This document shows positions 34,704-42,758 of a stretch of 64,000 nt of DNA, one piece after another; within the stretch, counting starts at the first letter, position 1, and each line of letters opens with the position of its first letter. Position numbers and translations under genes: made by a program. The DNA comes from SZAS-79 sp964599095 (GTDB taxonomy: Bacteria > Pseudomonadota > Gammaproteobacteria > Burkholderiales > SG8-39): the NCBI GenBank assembly GCA_964599095.1, contig CAZREB010000008.1, forward strand, positions 62,001-126,000, read 5' to 3'. The notes under the pieces were generated by a model. The model ran no database searches and was not told where the DNA came from. It saw nothing but the letters and a program-made list of their open reading frames with translations.

Positions 34704-35120
34704 CTACTTCTCCTGCCCGACCTTGGTGACCCAGCCGTGCTGCGAGACGTCGAAGATCACGCCCTCCGGGTCGCGGTACTTCTCTTCGTAGTACAGCGTG
34801 TCCTTCAGAGCCGGCAGGTCCATGAAGAAACTGCCGCCGTGCGCCTCGATCTTGTCCTTGATCTTCTGCGCGTCCTCGACCTGGAAACCGAAGTGGTGCG
34901 TGCCCACGAAGTCCTTGCCGCCGGCCGGGGCCATGCCCGACATCTCGTCGGTCTTGTAGTTGAGCAGCGCGATGTTGATTTCGCCGTCCGAAAGGTAGAC
35001 GCCGCTCGCGAGCACCGACTCGGTCGTCCCCACGCGCGTCAGGCCGAACACCTCCTCGTAGAACTTGGCGGTCTTCTCCGGGTCCTGCACCGAAAGCGCG
35101 ATGTGCTTCAACTTGGCCAT
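34704..35120 (-). CDS. VOC-superfamily (glyoxalase I-like) protein
   Basis: Vicinal oxygen chelate protein of 138 residues, two beta-alpha-beta-beta-beta modules. Candidate metal ligands are His in KLKHIALSV, His in GTHHFGFQVED and Glu in RDPEGVIFDV. The fold is shared by glyoxalases, epimerases, extradiol dioxygenases and resistance proteins, so the reaction is not fixed. It lies between the alpha/beta hydrolase and the thioredoxin-like genes in one operon. Confidence 0.88.
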   Translation of the reverse strand: MAKLKHIALSVQDPEKTAKFYEEVFGLTRVGTTESVLASGVYLSDGEINIALLNYKTDEMSGMAPAGGKDFVGTHHFGFQVEDAQKIKDKIEAHGGSFFMDLPALKDTLYYEEKYRDPEGVIFDVSQHGWVTKVGQEK

Positions 35121-35142
35121 GGGATCCTCCTGCTGGGTGGTC

Positions 35143-35910
35143 TTACAGAAATTCAGCCAGCGCCCTGGTGACTTCGGCCGGCTGCTCTATGGGGTGCCAG
35201 TGCCCGCACTGCTCGATGATCTTCAGCTTCGCAGCCGGCACTTCGGCGACGATGCCCTCGCCGTTGGCGACCGGGCTGACCGCGTCGTCGCGGCCCGCGA
35301 TCACGAGGATCGGGCACTTGAGCTTCGAGATGTCCGCCGCGACCGCGGCCGCCATCGCTTCGCAGCTCCGGGCGTAGCCTTCGATCGGCTGGCGCGTGAG
35401 CAGCTCGCGCACGAAGGCCACGATCTCGGGCTTGTGCGCGAACGTGTGCGGCGAGATCCCGCCCTTGACGATCCCGTCGGCGATGCCGTCGATGCCTTCG
35501 GCGCGCACCTTGGCGACACGCTCGCGCACCGCCACGCGCCGCGCCTCCGGCGGCGCGCGGTTGACGCCGATGAACACGAGTTTCTCGACGCGTTCCGGAT
35601 ACTTCACCGCGAAGTGCTGCAGGATCAGCGTGCCGAGCGAGTGCCCGACGAAGCGCGCCTTGGCGACCTTGTTGGCGTCGAGGATCGCGACCAGGTCGTC
35701 GACCCAGCTTGCGATCGACAACTCCCCGGCATACGGCGAGCGCCCGGCGCCTTCGAGGTCGTAGCGGATCAGCGTGAACCGGTCGGCGAGCGCGCGCACC
35801 TGCGGCTCCCAGACGTTGGCCGAACTGCCCAGCCCGTGCAGCAGGACCACCGGCTCGCCGGTGCCCTGCTTCTCGACCGAAAGCTTCTTTCCCCTGACTT
35901 CGACGATCAT
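35143..35910 (-). CDS. Alpha/beta hydrolase, 3-oxoadipate enol-lactonase-like
   Basis: Serine hydrolase of 255 residues from the ATG at 35910 (MIVEVRGKK) with GGAGAGA just upstream. Oxyanion motif LLHGLGSSANVW, nucleophile elbow VGHSLGT, acid in VIAGRDDAVSP and base in QCGHWHPIEQP are all present. It resembles PcaD-type enol-lactonases and meta-cleavage product hydrolases. It is first gene of the minus operon and is divergent from the aldolase-like gene. Given the aromatic dioxygenases nearby, ring-cleavage product hydrolysis is plausible. Confidence 0.87.
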   Translation of the reverse strand: MIVEVRGKKLSVEKQGTGEPVVLLHGLGSSANVWEPQVRALADRFTLIRYDLEGAGRSPYAGELSIASWVDDLVAILDANKVAKARFVGHSLGTLILQHFAVKYPERVEKLVFIGVNRAPPEARRVAVRERVAKVRAEGIDGIADGIVKGGISPHTFAHKPEIVAFVRELLTRQPIEGYARSCEAMAAAVAADISKLKCPILVIAGRDDAVSPVANGEGIVAEVPAAKLKIIEQCGHWHPIEQPAEVTRALAEFL

Positions 35911-35987
35911 TCTCTCCGCTCCGTGTTTCGCTATGTATGGCGCCCGCTTTGGTCCGTGGATACTATCTGTTTTTCGGGAGGGCGCAC

Positions 35988-36776
35988 ATGACTGCGACGG
36001 CTGCCAGGGGTGCAACGAAGGGCGCGACGAGGATCGGGACCAGGGGCGAGGCGGCCGAGGCGCGCAAGGTGCGCCTGCAGCTCGCGGCGTGCTACCGCAT
36101 GTTCGCCCGCCGCGGGATGGACGACCTGATCTACACGCACCTGTCGGCGAAACTCCCGGGCGAGGAAGGGCGCTACCTGTTCATCCCCTTCGGCATGCTG
36201 TTCGACGAAGTCACCGCCTCGAACCTGCTCGAGGTGGACATCGCCGGCAACGACGTGAGCGGCGGCGGCACCGCGGTAAACCCGGCCGGCTGGATCGTCC
36301 ACCGCACCGTTTACGAGGCCGTGCCGGACGCACGCTGCGTGATGCACCTGCATACGGTCACCGGCACCGCGGTCTCGGCGCAGCAATGCGGCCTGCTGCC
36401 GATCAACCAGTTCGGCATCACCTACCACGGTCAGGTCGGCTACCACGACTACGACGGCCCCGGCCTGCGGCCCGAGGAGAGGAAGAACTTCGTGGCCAAC
36501 CTCGGCCGGCACCGCATGATGTTCCTGCGCAACCACGGCACGCTCACGCACGGCCGCACGATCGCCGAGGCCTTCACGCTGATGCACTACCTCGAGCGCA
36601 CCTGCGAGATCCAGTGCGCCGCGCAGGCGGGCGGTGCGCTGGCGATGCCGCCGCAAAGCGTGATCGATTCGACGGTGAAGATCGCGCAGGGCGTCGGCGA
36701 CGGCAAGTTCGGCGAGATCGGCTTCGAGGCGCTGGTGCGCCAGCTGGACCGGGTCGACCGCTCGTACCGGGACTGA
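35988..36776 (+). CDS. Class II aldolase/adducin-family protein
   Basis: Zinc-dependent aldolase-fold protein of 262 residues; CGGGAGG precedes the ATG at 35988. The family metal histidines are in CVMHLHTVTG and LRNHGTLTHGRTI; the acid-base Glu expected in true aldolases would lie in the TH LSAK region, where no clear Glu is seen. Members include fuculose-phosphate aldolase and non-aldolase decarboxylases. The following Bug gene starts 5 bases later, so a carboxylated substrate is possible. Confidence 0.88.
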   Translation: MTATAARGATKGATRIGTRGEAAEARKVRLQLAACYRMFARRGMDDLIYTHLSAKLPGEEGRYLFIPFGMLFDEVTASNLLEVDIAGNDVSGGGTAVNPAGWIVHRTVYEAVPDARCVMHLHTVTGTAVSAQQCGLLPINQFGITYHGQVGYHDYDGPGLRPEERKNFVANLGRHRMMFLRNHGTLTHGRTIAEAFTLMHYLERTCEIQCAAQAGGALAMPPQSVIDSTVKIAQGVGDGKFGEIGFEALVRQLDRVDRSYRD

Positions 36777-36781
36777 CGCAG

Positions 36782-37741
36782 ATGTGGAAGGCAGTGCGTT
36801 CGTTCGCGGCAGTGGCGGTTCTCACCGCGATCGCAGGGGCGGCTGCCGCGCAGTCGTTCCCGTCGAAGGCCGTGCATCTCATCGTGCCGTTCACCCCCGG
36901 GGGCTCGGCCGACATCTCGGGCCGCGTGCTGGCCGAGGAACTCGCAAGGTCTTTCGGGCAGCCGGTGGTCGTGGAGAACCGCCCGGGCGGGAATACCAAT
37001 CTGGCGAACGAATCGGTTGCGCGCGCCGCCCCGGACGGACATACGCTGCTGCTGGTGTTTCCGAGCCTGGTCATCAATCCTGCGGTGCGTCCGTCGCTGC
37101 CCGACCCGCTGAAGCAGTTCGCGGCGGTCAGCCAGGTGTATTTCGTGCCCATGGTGGTCGTGGTCCACCCGTCGGTGGCCGCGAAAACGCTCCCCGAACT
37201 CGTCGCGCTGGCGCGGGCAAAGCCCGGCAGCCTCTCGTATGGCGCGTCCGGCACCACCCACCAGCTGATGGGCGAGATGCTCAAGCTGACGACGAAGATC
37301 GACATGGCGCATGTCCCCTTCCAGGGCAGCGGACCGGCGCTCAATTCGCTCATGGGTGGCCATATTCCGGTGCTGTACGCCAACACCACCGAAGTCGCCC
37401 CGCACGCGAAGGCGGGCAAGGTCCGGGCGCTGGTGGTGACTTCGGCCGAGCGTGCGGAAGTGCTGCCCGACGTACCGACGATGCGCGAGGCCGGCTACCC
37501 CGAACTCGAAGCCGTGAACTGGGCAGGGATAGTCGTGCCTGCGCAAACGCCTGCGGCGATCGTTGCGCGGCTGAATGCGGAGATCGTGCGCGCGCTCGGC
37601 AGCGCGCCTGTCGTCGAGAAACTGCGCAGCAACGGATTGTCACCTGCATCGAACACGCCCGGGCAGTTCGCGGCTTTCCTGCGCGCCGAAGCCGCGCGGT
37701 ACGCGAAGGCGGTGCGCGACGCCGGCATCAAGGTCGAGTGA
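36782..37741 (+). CDS. Bug/TctC family solute-binding protein 6
   Basis: Periplasmic receptor of 319 residues with a signal peptide ending at AGAAAAQ. Motifs are FPSKAVHLIVPFTPGGSAD, VENRPGGNTN, APDGHTLLLV and VPFQGSGPALNSLMGG. It is co-transcribed with the class II aldolase-like gene and convergent with the amidohydrolase gene 9 bases away. No TctA/TctB partner is visible. Confidence 0.93.
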   Translation: MWKAVRSFAAVAVLTAIAGAAAAQSFPSKAVHLIVPFTPGGSADISGRVLAEELARSFGQPVVVENRPGGNTNLANESVARAAPDGHTLLLVFPSLVINPAVRPSLPDPLKQFAAVSQVYFVPMVVVVHPSVAAKTLPELVALARAKPGSLSYGASGTTHQLMGEMLKLTTKIDMAHVPFQGSGPALNSLMGGHIPVLYANTTEVAPHAKAGKVRALVVTSAERAEVLPDVPTMREAGYPELEAVNWAGIVVPAQTPAAIVARLNAEIVRALGSAPVVEKLRSNGLSPASNTPGQFAAFLRAEAARYAKAVRDAGIKVE

Positions 37742-37750
37742 GTCCGGTCC

Positions 37751-38962
37751 TTACGCGGACCCCGGTGTGCGCTTGTCGGAGACGATCCGGCCGTCCTTGA
37801 AGACCATCAGCAGGCGACGCAGGTTGTCGATCTCCTCCAGCGGATTGGCCGCCACCACGATGAGGTCGGCAATCTTGCCGGTTTCGACCGTCCCCAGGTC
37901 TTCACCCACTCCGCAGAGCTCTGCGGCATTTCTTGTCGCCGCAAGGAGGGCCTGCCACGGAGTGGCGCCGTCCTTGACCCACAGGCCGATTTCCAGCAGC
38001 GCCGAGTCCTTCAGCGGGCGGATGTCCGAGCCGAGCGCCATGCGCACGCCTGCATCCAGTGCACGCTTGAACCAGGTGCGATGCACGTCGACCGCGGCCT
38101 CGGCACGACAGCAGTGCTCGTGCAGCATGTTGCGCTGCCTTACCCAGGCCCTTTCCCAGTCGTTGTCGACCTGGCTTTCGGTGAGATGGCTGATGGCGAG
38201 CGTGGGTACATACCAGGTCCGGTGCTTCACGAGGAGTTCGATGCACTCTTCGTCCATGATGTAGCCGTGCTCGACGCTGTGGGCGCCGTGTCTGATCGCG
38301 GCCTTCACCGAGTCGGGATTGGTGGCGTGCGCCATGATCCTGAACTCGCGCTTCCTGCAGATCGCGAATGCGGCCTCGAGCTCCTCGTCGAGCATGAACG
38401 TGTGCCAGTGCCGGTCCCAGAAAGGCCCGAGGATCCCGCCCGAGAGGTTGAGCTTGATGTGGTCGACGCCGTTCTTGATCTGCTCGCGGATCGCCTTCAC
38501 GAATCCGTAGGGACCGTCGCACTCACGCGCGTGACCCGAGGCGATGAAATGCCCGGCCGTGGTCGTCAGCATGCAGCCGCAGGCGAACATGCGCGGGCCG
38601 TCGTACTGCCCCGACTCGAATGCGCGCTTCCATGCCACGTCGATGAAGTGGCCGGCTCCGCCACTGCGTACTGCGGTGATGCCGGACTCCTTCAGGCCTT
38701 CCATGAGCCGATGTCCCCACTGCACCGCCTGTTCGGCGGGCGACAGCGCAGCAGCGTTGTCCGGGTGGATATGCACGTCCCACAGGCCCGGCAGCAGGAA
38801 GGCGCCGGCCAGGTCGATCGTCCTGTCGCCTTCCATCGGAGCAATCGGTAGACCGTTTGCGATCTGCCTGATGCGGCCATCCTCGATCGCCACGCTGGCG
38901 TTCGGAACCGCACGGGGGTTGACGCAATCGATGAGGTTCGCGTTCTTGAGGATGGTGCGCAT
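37751..38962 (-). CDS. Amidohydrolase (imidazolonepropionase/prolidase-like)
   Basis: Metal-dependent amidohydrolase of 403 residues starting at ATG 38962. Metal-site motifs are LWDVHIHPDN (HxH), the His in MAHATNPDS, VEHGYIMD and the Asp in LGSDIRPL. The beta-sandwich flanks show as LIDCVNPRAVPNASVAIEDG and IADLIVVAANPLEEI. The carboxylated bridging lysine may be Lys in DHIKLNLSGG. It resembles the many Xaa-Pro or cyclic-amide hydrolases annotated as amidohydrolase family. It stands alone and is divergent from the CHAT-like gene. Confidence 0.9.
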   Translation of the reverse strand: MRTILKNANLIDCVNPRAVPNASVAIEDGRIRQIANGLPIAPMEGDRTIDLAGAFLLPGLWDVHIHPDNAAALSPAEQAVQWGHRLMEGLKESGITAVRSGGAGHFIDVAWKRAFESGQYDGPRMFACGCMLTTTAGHFIASGHARECDGPYGFVKAIREQIKNGVDHIKLNLSGGILGPFWDRHWHTFMLDEELEAAFAICRKREFRIMAHATNPDSVKAAIRHGAHSVEHGYIMDEECIELLVKHRTWYVPTLAISHLTESQVDNDWERAWVRQRNMLHEHCCRAEAAVDVHRTWFKRALDAGVRMALGSDIRPLKDSALLEIGLWVKDGATPWQALLAATRNAAELCGVGEDLGTVETGKIADLIVVAANPLEEIDNLRRLLMVFKDGRIVSDKRTPGSA

Positions 38963-39044
38963 GCGGATGTCCTTGGCCTCCGGAGAGCGTAGTGATCTTA
39001 GCAACGCGGTGCCCCGACGCGGCGGAATAGAATCCCAGTTTCAC

Positions 39045-40151
39045 ATGACCGACTTCTCCGGACACTGGTACACCACCTTCGGCCCGATGCTGCTCGCGCA
39101 GCAGGGTGCAAAGGTCGCCGGGACTTACCGCTGCGGCACGACCGAGGGGCGCATCGAAGGCACGGTGCGTGGGCGCGTCTTTGCCTTTCGCTACGGCGAG
39201 CCGAAGGAAACCGGCACCGGCGAGTTCCGCCTGCTGCGCGCGGGGAAGTTCGCCGGCCGCTACACGCCCGCCGGCGGGAAAGCCGCACGGCCCTGGGAAG
39301 GCCATCGGGGCTGGGACGGCCTCTGGGAGACCGACTCCGGCCGCCTGCGGCTGATCGAGGACGATGGCGGCGTGCACGGCGTCTATGCCGGCGCTGGCGA
39401 ATCCACGGTCCGCGGCCGGGCCCGCGGCGGCACGCTCACGTTTCGCTACCGCGAGCGCAACGCGTCCGGCGAGGGGCGATTCGAGCTTGCGGAAGACCAC
39501 GGGAGCTTTACCGGCGAGTGGCGCGCACGCGGGCGGCGCGACTGGCGGCCCTGGAAAGGTCATCGGGTGCGCCCGGAGCCCGGTACCCGGTGGCTGGTGG
39601 TCCTCGAAGCGCACTGGCAGCGCAGCTTCGCGGAACCCGACTACGCCTTCGGCCACATGCTGCGCGAGTTCTTCGCGCGCAGGCCGCAGGTGCGGGTCCG
39701 CCAGCGCTTCTTCCACGACGCCGAAAGCCTGCGCCACTGGTGCCGCGAACTGCCCTTCCTCGCCGAGCCGGCGATCCTGGTGATCGCGAGCCACGGGCGC
39801 GCCGAAGGGTTGAGCGTGCACGGCCGGTTGATCGACACCGCGCCGGCGCTGGACAGCCTGCGCCCGGCCGAGAGCCTCGAACTCCTGCACTTCTCCTCGT
39901 GCCTGGTCGGGCTGGACCGCGACAAGGCACTGCGCGGCCGGCCGTTCCCGGTATCGGGTTACACGAAGAGCGTGGACTGGGGCGCGAGCGCGCTGCTCGA
40001 GTTCACCTATCTCGACCTGATCCTGGGCCGCGGCCTGTCGCCTGCGGACGCCGCGGCCAGGCTGCCGGTGCTCGTGCCTTATGCCGGCCGGCGGGCACCG
40101 CGGGGTTCGGCGTATCCGGCGGCAGGCTTTCGGTTCATCGCGGCGAAATAG
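39045..40151 (+). CDS. Duplicated beta-domain protein with a caspase/CHAT-like C-terminal domain
   Basis: Protein of 368 residues that I do not recognise by name. Residues 6-88 and 92-174 are an internal duplication, each ending RPW-x-GHR and sharing a V-RG-x4-FRY core, so likely two copies of a beta-sheet domain. Residues about 181-368 look like a clan CD cysteine protease: His250-Gly in ILVIASHGRAEG and Cys286 in LLHFSSCLVG, 36 residues apart and each after a hydrophobic strand. No signal peptide. It is a single gene, divergent from the amidohydrolase. Whether it is a protease, a sensor or an inactive relative is open. Confidence 0.7.
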   Translation: MTDFSGHWYTTFGPMLLAQQGAKVAGTYRCGTTEGRIEGTVRGRVFAFRYGEPKETGTGEFRLLRAGKFAGRYTPAGGKAARPWEGHRGWDGLWETDSGRLRLIEDDGGVHGVYAGAGESTVRGRARGGTLTFRYRERNASGEGRFELAEDHGSFTGEWRARGRRDWRPWKGHRVRPEPGTRWLVVLEAHWQRSFAEPDYAFGHMLREFFARRPQVRVRQRFFHDAESLRHWCRELPFLAEPAILVIASHGRAEGLSVHGRLIDTAPALDSLRPAESLELLHFSSCLVGLDRDKALRGRPFPVSGYTKSVDWGASALLEFTYLDLILGRGLSPADAAARLPVLVPYAGRRAPRGSAYPAAGFRFIAAK

Positions 40152-40180
40152 CCGCAGGGCGCTACACGCCGAGCGGTGAC

Positions 40181-40260
40181 GTACCGGTACCGGTACACCA
40201 ACTGGCCGGAGAGCCGCGCGGATATTGGCTCTTCGAAACTGAATCTTCGAGAATCCGGCC
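40181..40260. repeat. Dispersed repeat with GTAC/GATAC palindrome, copy A
   Basis: The first 35 bases (40181-40215) match 46533-46567 at 31 of 35 positions, and weaker similarity continues for about 45 more. The core is the 10-base palindrome GTACCGGTAC followed by ACCAACTGGC. It lies between convergent genes, so a promoter role here is unlikely. Nothing else is seen in 40152-40260. Confidence 0.7.
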
Positions 40261-40725
40261 TCAGGCCCGCGCCTGCCCCTTGCTTTGCCACAGGCGCATC
40301 AGCTCGGTCATGTCGGCCGGCTGCACTTCGAACTTGATCGCATCCGGCGGGAAGATGAACCACGGCTGCGCGCTTCGCGTCCAGATGTGCGCCACCGGCT
40401 CGAGGCCGATCGGCTGGTCGAGCGTGCCGGGCTGCACGATGGCGAGATCAGGGACCGCGAGCGGCTCGCCCCACAGGCGCGCGCTGCAGTTCGCGCAGTA
40501 GGTCGCGACCTTGGTCTTGCTGCCCTCGGGCGTGACGCTGTACCTGGAAGGCTGCCCGGCGAGCAACTCCACGTCGGCGCGCCGCACCCACATCGAGAGC
40601 GCGAACGCGCTGCCGGTGCGCCGCTGGCACTCGGTGCAGTGGCAGGCGTAGAACGTCAACGGCTCGGCCTTGACGCGGTATTGGATCGCGCCGCAGAAGC
40701 AGCGGCCGTGGTAGGGGGCACCCAT
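40261..40725 (-). CDS. GFA/CENP-V-type zinc protein
   Basis: Protein of 154 residues with the GFA (glutathione-dependent formaldehyde-activating) zinc fold. Zinc cysteines are in RCFCGAIQY, CHCTECQRRTGS and YCANCSARLW. Most members have no confirmed glutathione-formaldehyde activity. It lies 10 bases after the cupin gene in the same operon. It may help detoxify small electrophiles; nothing more specific can be said. Confidence 0.9.
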   Translation of the reverse strand: MGAPYHGRCFCGAIQYRVKAEPLTFYACHCTECQRRTGSAFALSMWVRRADVELLAGQPSRYSVTPEGSKTKVATYCANCSARLWGEPLAVPDLAIVQPGTLDQPIGLEPVAHIWTRSAQPWFIFPPDAIKFEVQPADMTELMRLWQSKGQARA

Positions 40726-40735
40726 GCGGCTGCGA

Positions 40736-41203
40736 TCAGTCGAGGAAGACGGTGCCGTCCTTCGGCTGCACCGGGAACTTGATCGCGATCGCCTTGACCG
40801 GACCGCTCGCGACGATCGTCCCGGCGTGGGCCACGCCCTTGGGGATGATGATCAGCGTGCCGGCCTTGAACTCCCGTCGCTCGGCGCCGAGCCACATCGC
40901 ACCGCTGCCTTCGAGGATGTACTGGATCTCGTCGGTCTGCGGGTGCATGTGCTTGGCGACGTTGCCCGACTGGACGCCTACCGTGCCGTGATCGGTCAGC
41001 ACGTAGCCCTTGGCGTTCATCTCAGGGCCGGCCTTCGGCAGGTCGCCGTGCCTGATCGACGCGAGGTCGATCATCATCGGTTGCAGCGGCGCGGCCTGCG
41101 CGTGTGCGTCGCCGATCGCGTGCTCGACCAGCGGGGAGGCGGCGAGGCCGGCGACGAAAGCTGCGGCGGTCGCGGCGGTGAACAAGGTCTTCGTGTAACG
41201 CAT
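40736..41203 (-). CDS. Exported cupin-domain protein
   Basis: Secreted or periplasmic cupin of 155 residues with a signal peptide ending near GDAHAQ. Cupin motif 1 contributes KHMHPQTDEIQYILEG (two His and Glu metal ligands) and motif 2 GVAHAGTIV. Such single-domain cupins are common beside detoxification genes. It leads the cupin-GFA pair and is divergent from the metallothionein-like gene across 181 bases. Confidence 0.88.
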   Translation of the reverse strand: MRYTKTLFTAATAAAFVAGLAASPLVEHAIGDAHAQAAPLQPMMIDLASIRHGDLPKAGPEMNAKGYVLTDHGTVGVQSGNVAKHMHPQTDEIQYILEGSGAMWLGAERREFKAGTLIIIPKGVAHAGTIVASGPVKAIAIKFPVQPKDGTVFLD

Positions 41204-41281
41204 TGTCGGTGTCCTTTTGTCCGGGGTGCGCCCGAGGAGTTGCGCCCGGAAAGTATGCCTCAGCGGGAAGCCTGCGGGATC

Positions 41282-41305
41282 AAGTCAGCCGTTTCGTACA
41301 AGCCG
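41282..41305 (+). promoter_or_regulatory. AraC box upstream of the metallothionein-like gene
   Basis: AAGTCAGCC-N4-CGTACAAGCCG is found here and at 42461-42484 with all 20 specified bases identical. It ends 80 bases before the metallothionein-like start. At the other site it ends 85 bases before the 53-residue gene and 16 bases from the AraC start. Similarity continues for about 20 bases downstream. Same orientation and spacing suggest an activator site. Confidence 0.6.
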
Positions 41306-41384
41306 CCGCGGACCGGGTCGACCAGAATTCGGCCGTCGGACAAACCCGTCCGCAGATGTAACCCAACCCAGGAAAGGATCCACC

Positions 41385-41558
41385 ATGAACCAACAGACGA
41401 ACGCCCCCTGCAACTGCACAAACTGCCCGGGTCAGGCATGCCAATGCGGCTGCCAGGCCGCCGCGCCTTCGACCCAGGCCGCGGCCGCGCCGAGGGCCTG
41501 CGCCTGCGGACCGGCTTGCGCTTGCAAGTCCGCCGGCTCGAACTGCGGCTGCAACTGA
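41385..41558 (+). CDS. Metallothionein-like 12-cysteine mini-protein
   Basis: Protein of 57 residues with an AGGA ribosome site before the ATG. Cysteines are at 9, 11, 14, 19, 21, 23, 39, 41, 45, 47, 54 and 56, in CxC and CxxC patterns. There are no aromatic residues and no histidine. Two six-cysteine halves are joined by an Ala/Pro/Gln linker (about 24-38), a layout closer to two-cluster metallothioneins than to the usual SmtA/BmtA type. It probably binds soft metals such as Cu(I), Zn or Cd. It shares its upstream box with the AraC-flanked 53-residue gene. Confidence 0.75.
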   Translation: MNQQTNAPCNCTNCPGQACQCGCQAAAPSTQAAAAPRACACGPACACKSAGSNCGCN

Positions 41559-41585
41559 TCGCGCGGAGTGGGGGCACGCTTGCCC

Positions 41586-41623
41586 AGCACAGGCAAACCC
41601 AGGTTACCCGGTTGCCCCCCTCC
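41586..41623. repeat. Interspersed palindromic repeat, divergent copy 2
   Basis: ACAGGCAAACCCAGGTTACC and the following GGTTGCCCCCCTCC align with the 33-base unit at 34325-34357 and 63190-63222, with several mismatches. It sits between the convergent metallothionein-like and AraC genes. A flanking GGGGGCA pairs with TGCCCCC, so it may double as a terminator. Confidence 0.65.
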
Positions 41624-41629
41624 CGACAC

Positions 41630-42445
41630 TCATTGCGCCGAAAGCGCCGAGGGATTCACGCCGAGCATCCGTTTGAAGGTGCGGTTCAGATGCGCGGAAT
41701 CCGAAAACCCCGCTGCGTGCGCCGCGTCGGTCCAAGAGCGTCCTGCCATCGCCTCGTCGATCGCGACATTCAACCGCAGCCATAGCAGGTAGGCGCGGAA
41801 CGTCGAGCCGGTCTCGGCGACGAACAAATGCCGGAACCGGCCCGGCGACAGCGTCGCGGCGCCGGCCGCATCGGCGAGCGACACGCCCGCATGCACATTC
41901 GAGCGGACGTAGCCGATGGCCTTCTGCACCCTCGGATCGACGGGGACGCTGGGCCCGCTTGTGCCCGCGAGGATCGCAATGGCTTCGCGCGCCGAAGCGA
42001 TCATCTGCCCGGCCTCCGCGTTCCTCGTGAATGCCGCGCGCAGCCGTTGCGCCATTGAGGCGCGTTCCTTTTCCGGCAGCGTCGAGATGTCTTCGGTGAA
42101 CCGGGCCGCCAGCGCGCGCCCCTCGGTGGTTTCCGGCTCGACAAAGACCTGCGCCATCGAAATGTCGCCGGCCTCGAACTGGTGGTGGCGTTCCGAATGC
42201 ACCAGCGCGCCGGTGAACTCGCGCCACTCGCCGTCCGCGCGCCGGCGGAACCTGCAGTTGCCGTCGAGCGCGAGCGCGATCTGCAGCGCGTGATGGCTGT
42301 GCCAGTCGGTGCGGCCCTGCGCGCGGCCGATCCAAAGGCTGCCGCCCTGCCAGAAGTAGACGCGTCCGGTGGCCGAGTGGCGGCGGGCCGCGTCGTCGGC
42401 GAGCCCTGTTGTCTGCGGTGCGCGCAAAGGAGGACGTGCGGTCAT
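41630..42445 (-). CDS. AraC family transcriptional regulator
   Basis: Regulator of 271 residues. The N-terminal half is a cupin-like sensor (WQGGSLWIGRAQGRTDWHSHHALQI is its core, in pieces), and the C-terminal half (about 170-265) holds two helix-turn-helix motifs: SLADAAGAATLSPGRFRHLF and the AraC signature AAHAAGFSDSAHLNRTF. Metal coordination by HSHH is possible. It lies between two small genes that carry identical upstream boxes, one of them 16 bases from its own start, so it probably autoregulates and activates both. Confidence 0.9.
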   Translation of the reverse strand: MTARPPLRAPQTTGLADDAARRHSATGRVYFWQGGSLWIGRAQGRTDWHSHHALQIALALDGNCRFRRRADGEWREFTGALVHSERHHQFEAGDISMAQVFVEPETTEGRALAARFTEDISTLPEKERASMAQRLRAAFTRNAEAGQMIASAREAIAILAGTSGPSVPVDPRVQKAIGYVRSNVHAGVSLADAAGAATLSPGRFRHLFVAETGSTFRAYLLWLRLNVAIDEAMAGRSWTDAAHAAGFSDSAHLNRTFKRMLGVNPSALSAQ

Positions 42446-42460
42446 CCGCGAGTCCGTTGC

Positions 42461-42484
42461 AAGTCAGCCCTAACGTACAAGCCG
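42461..42484 (+). promoter_or_regulatory. AraC box upstream of araC and of the 53-residue gene
   Basis: Second copy of AAGTCAGCC-N4-CGTACAAGCCG, in the divergent promoter between the AraC gene and a small plus-strand gene. Orientation and distance to the plus-strand gene (85 bases) match those at the metallothionein-like gene (80 bases). Confidence 0.6.
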
Positions 42485-42568
42485 GCCCGAGCCCGGATCC
42501 GGACAATCGCTTCGTGTGGGCTCGTTGTCATGGCGGCCCGATTATTGTTCAACGATGGGGAGACCTCA

Positions 42569-42730
42569 ATGCCAGCATTCACCACCCGCATCCGGCCCGG
42601 CGTCGAGCGCGAGCCCGCGCGCTGCAGGGCGGCAGGATTCGCACTGCGTGCCGCGCGGACGCAATCGTGGATCGCACCGCTCCTGTGGCCTGCAATCGCG
42701 CTGGTCCGGTATGTCCGGCAATTCGGCTGA
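42569..42730 (+). CDS. Small hypothetical protein, 53 residues, possibly membrane-associated
   Basis: Short gene with a good GGGGAGA ribosome site 5 bases before the ATG. The product starts MPAFTTRIRPGVE, is basic through its middle, and ends with an aromatic-hydrophobic helix (SWIAPLLWPAIALVRYVR). I do not recognise it. Support comes from the ribosome site and from the AraC box at the same distance as at the metallothionein-like gene. Conservation in relatives would decide whether it is real. Confidence 0.5.
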   Translation: MPAFTTRIRPGVEREPARCRAAGFALRAARTQSWIAPLLWPAIALVRYVRQFG

Positions 42731-42758
42731 CCGTGTCAGGACACGCGCGCCGAAACAG

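Noticed and set aside
42569..42730. Dismissing the 53-residue gene as noise
   Set aside because: Kept at moderate confidence instead because of the ribosome site and the matched AraC box.
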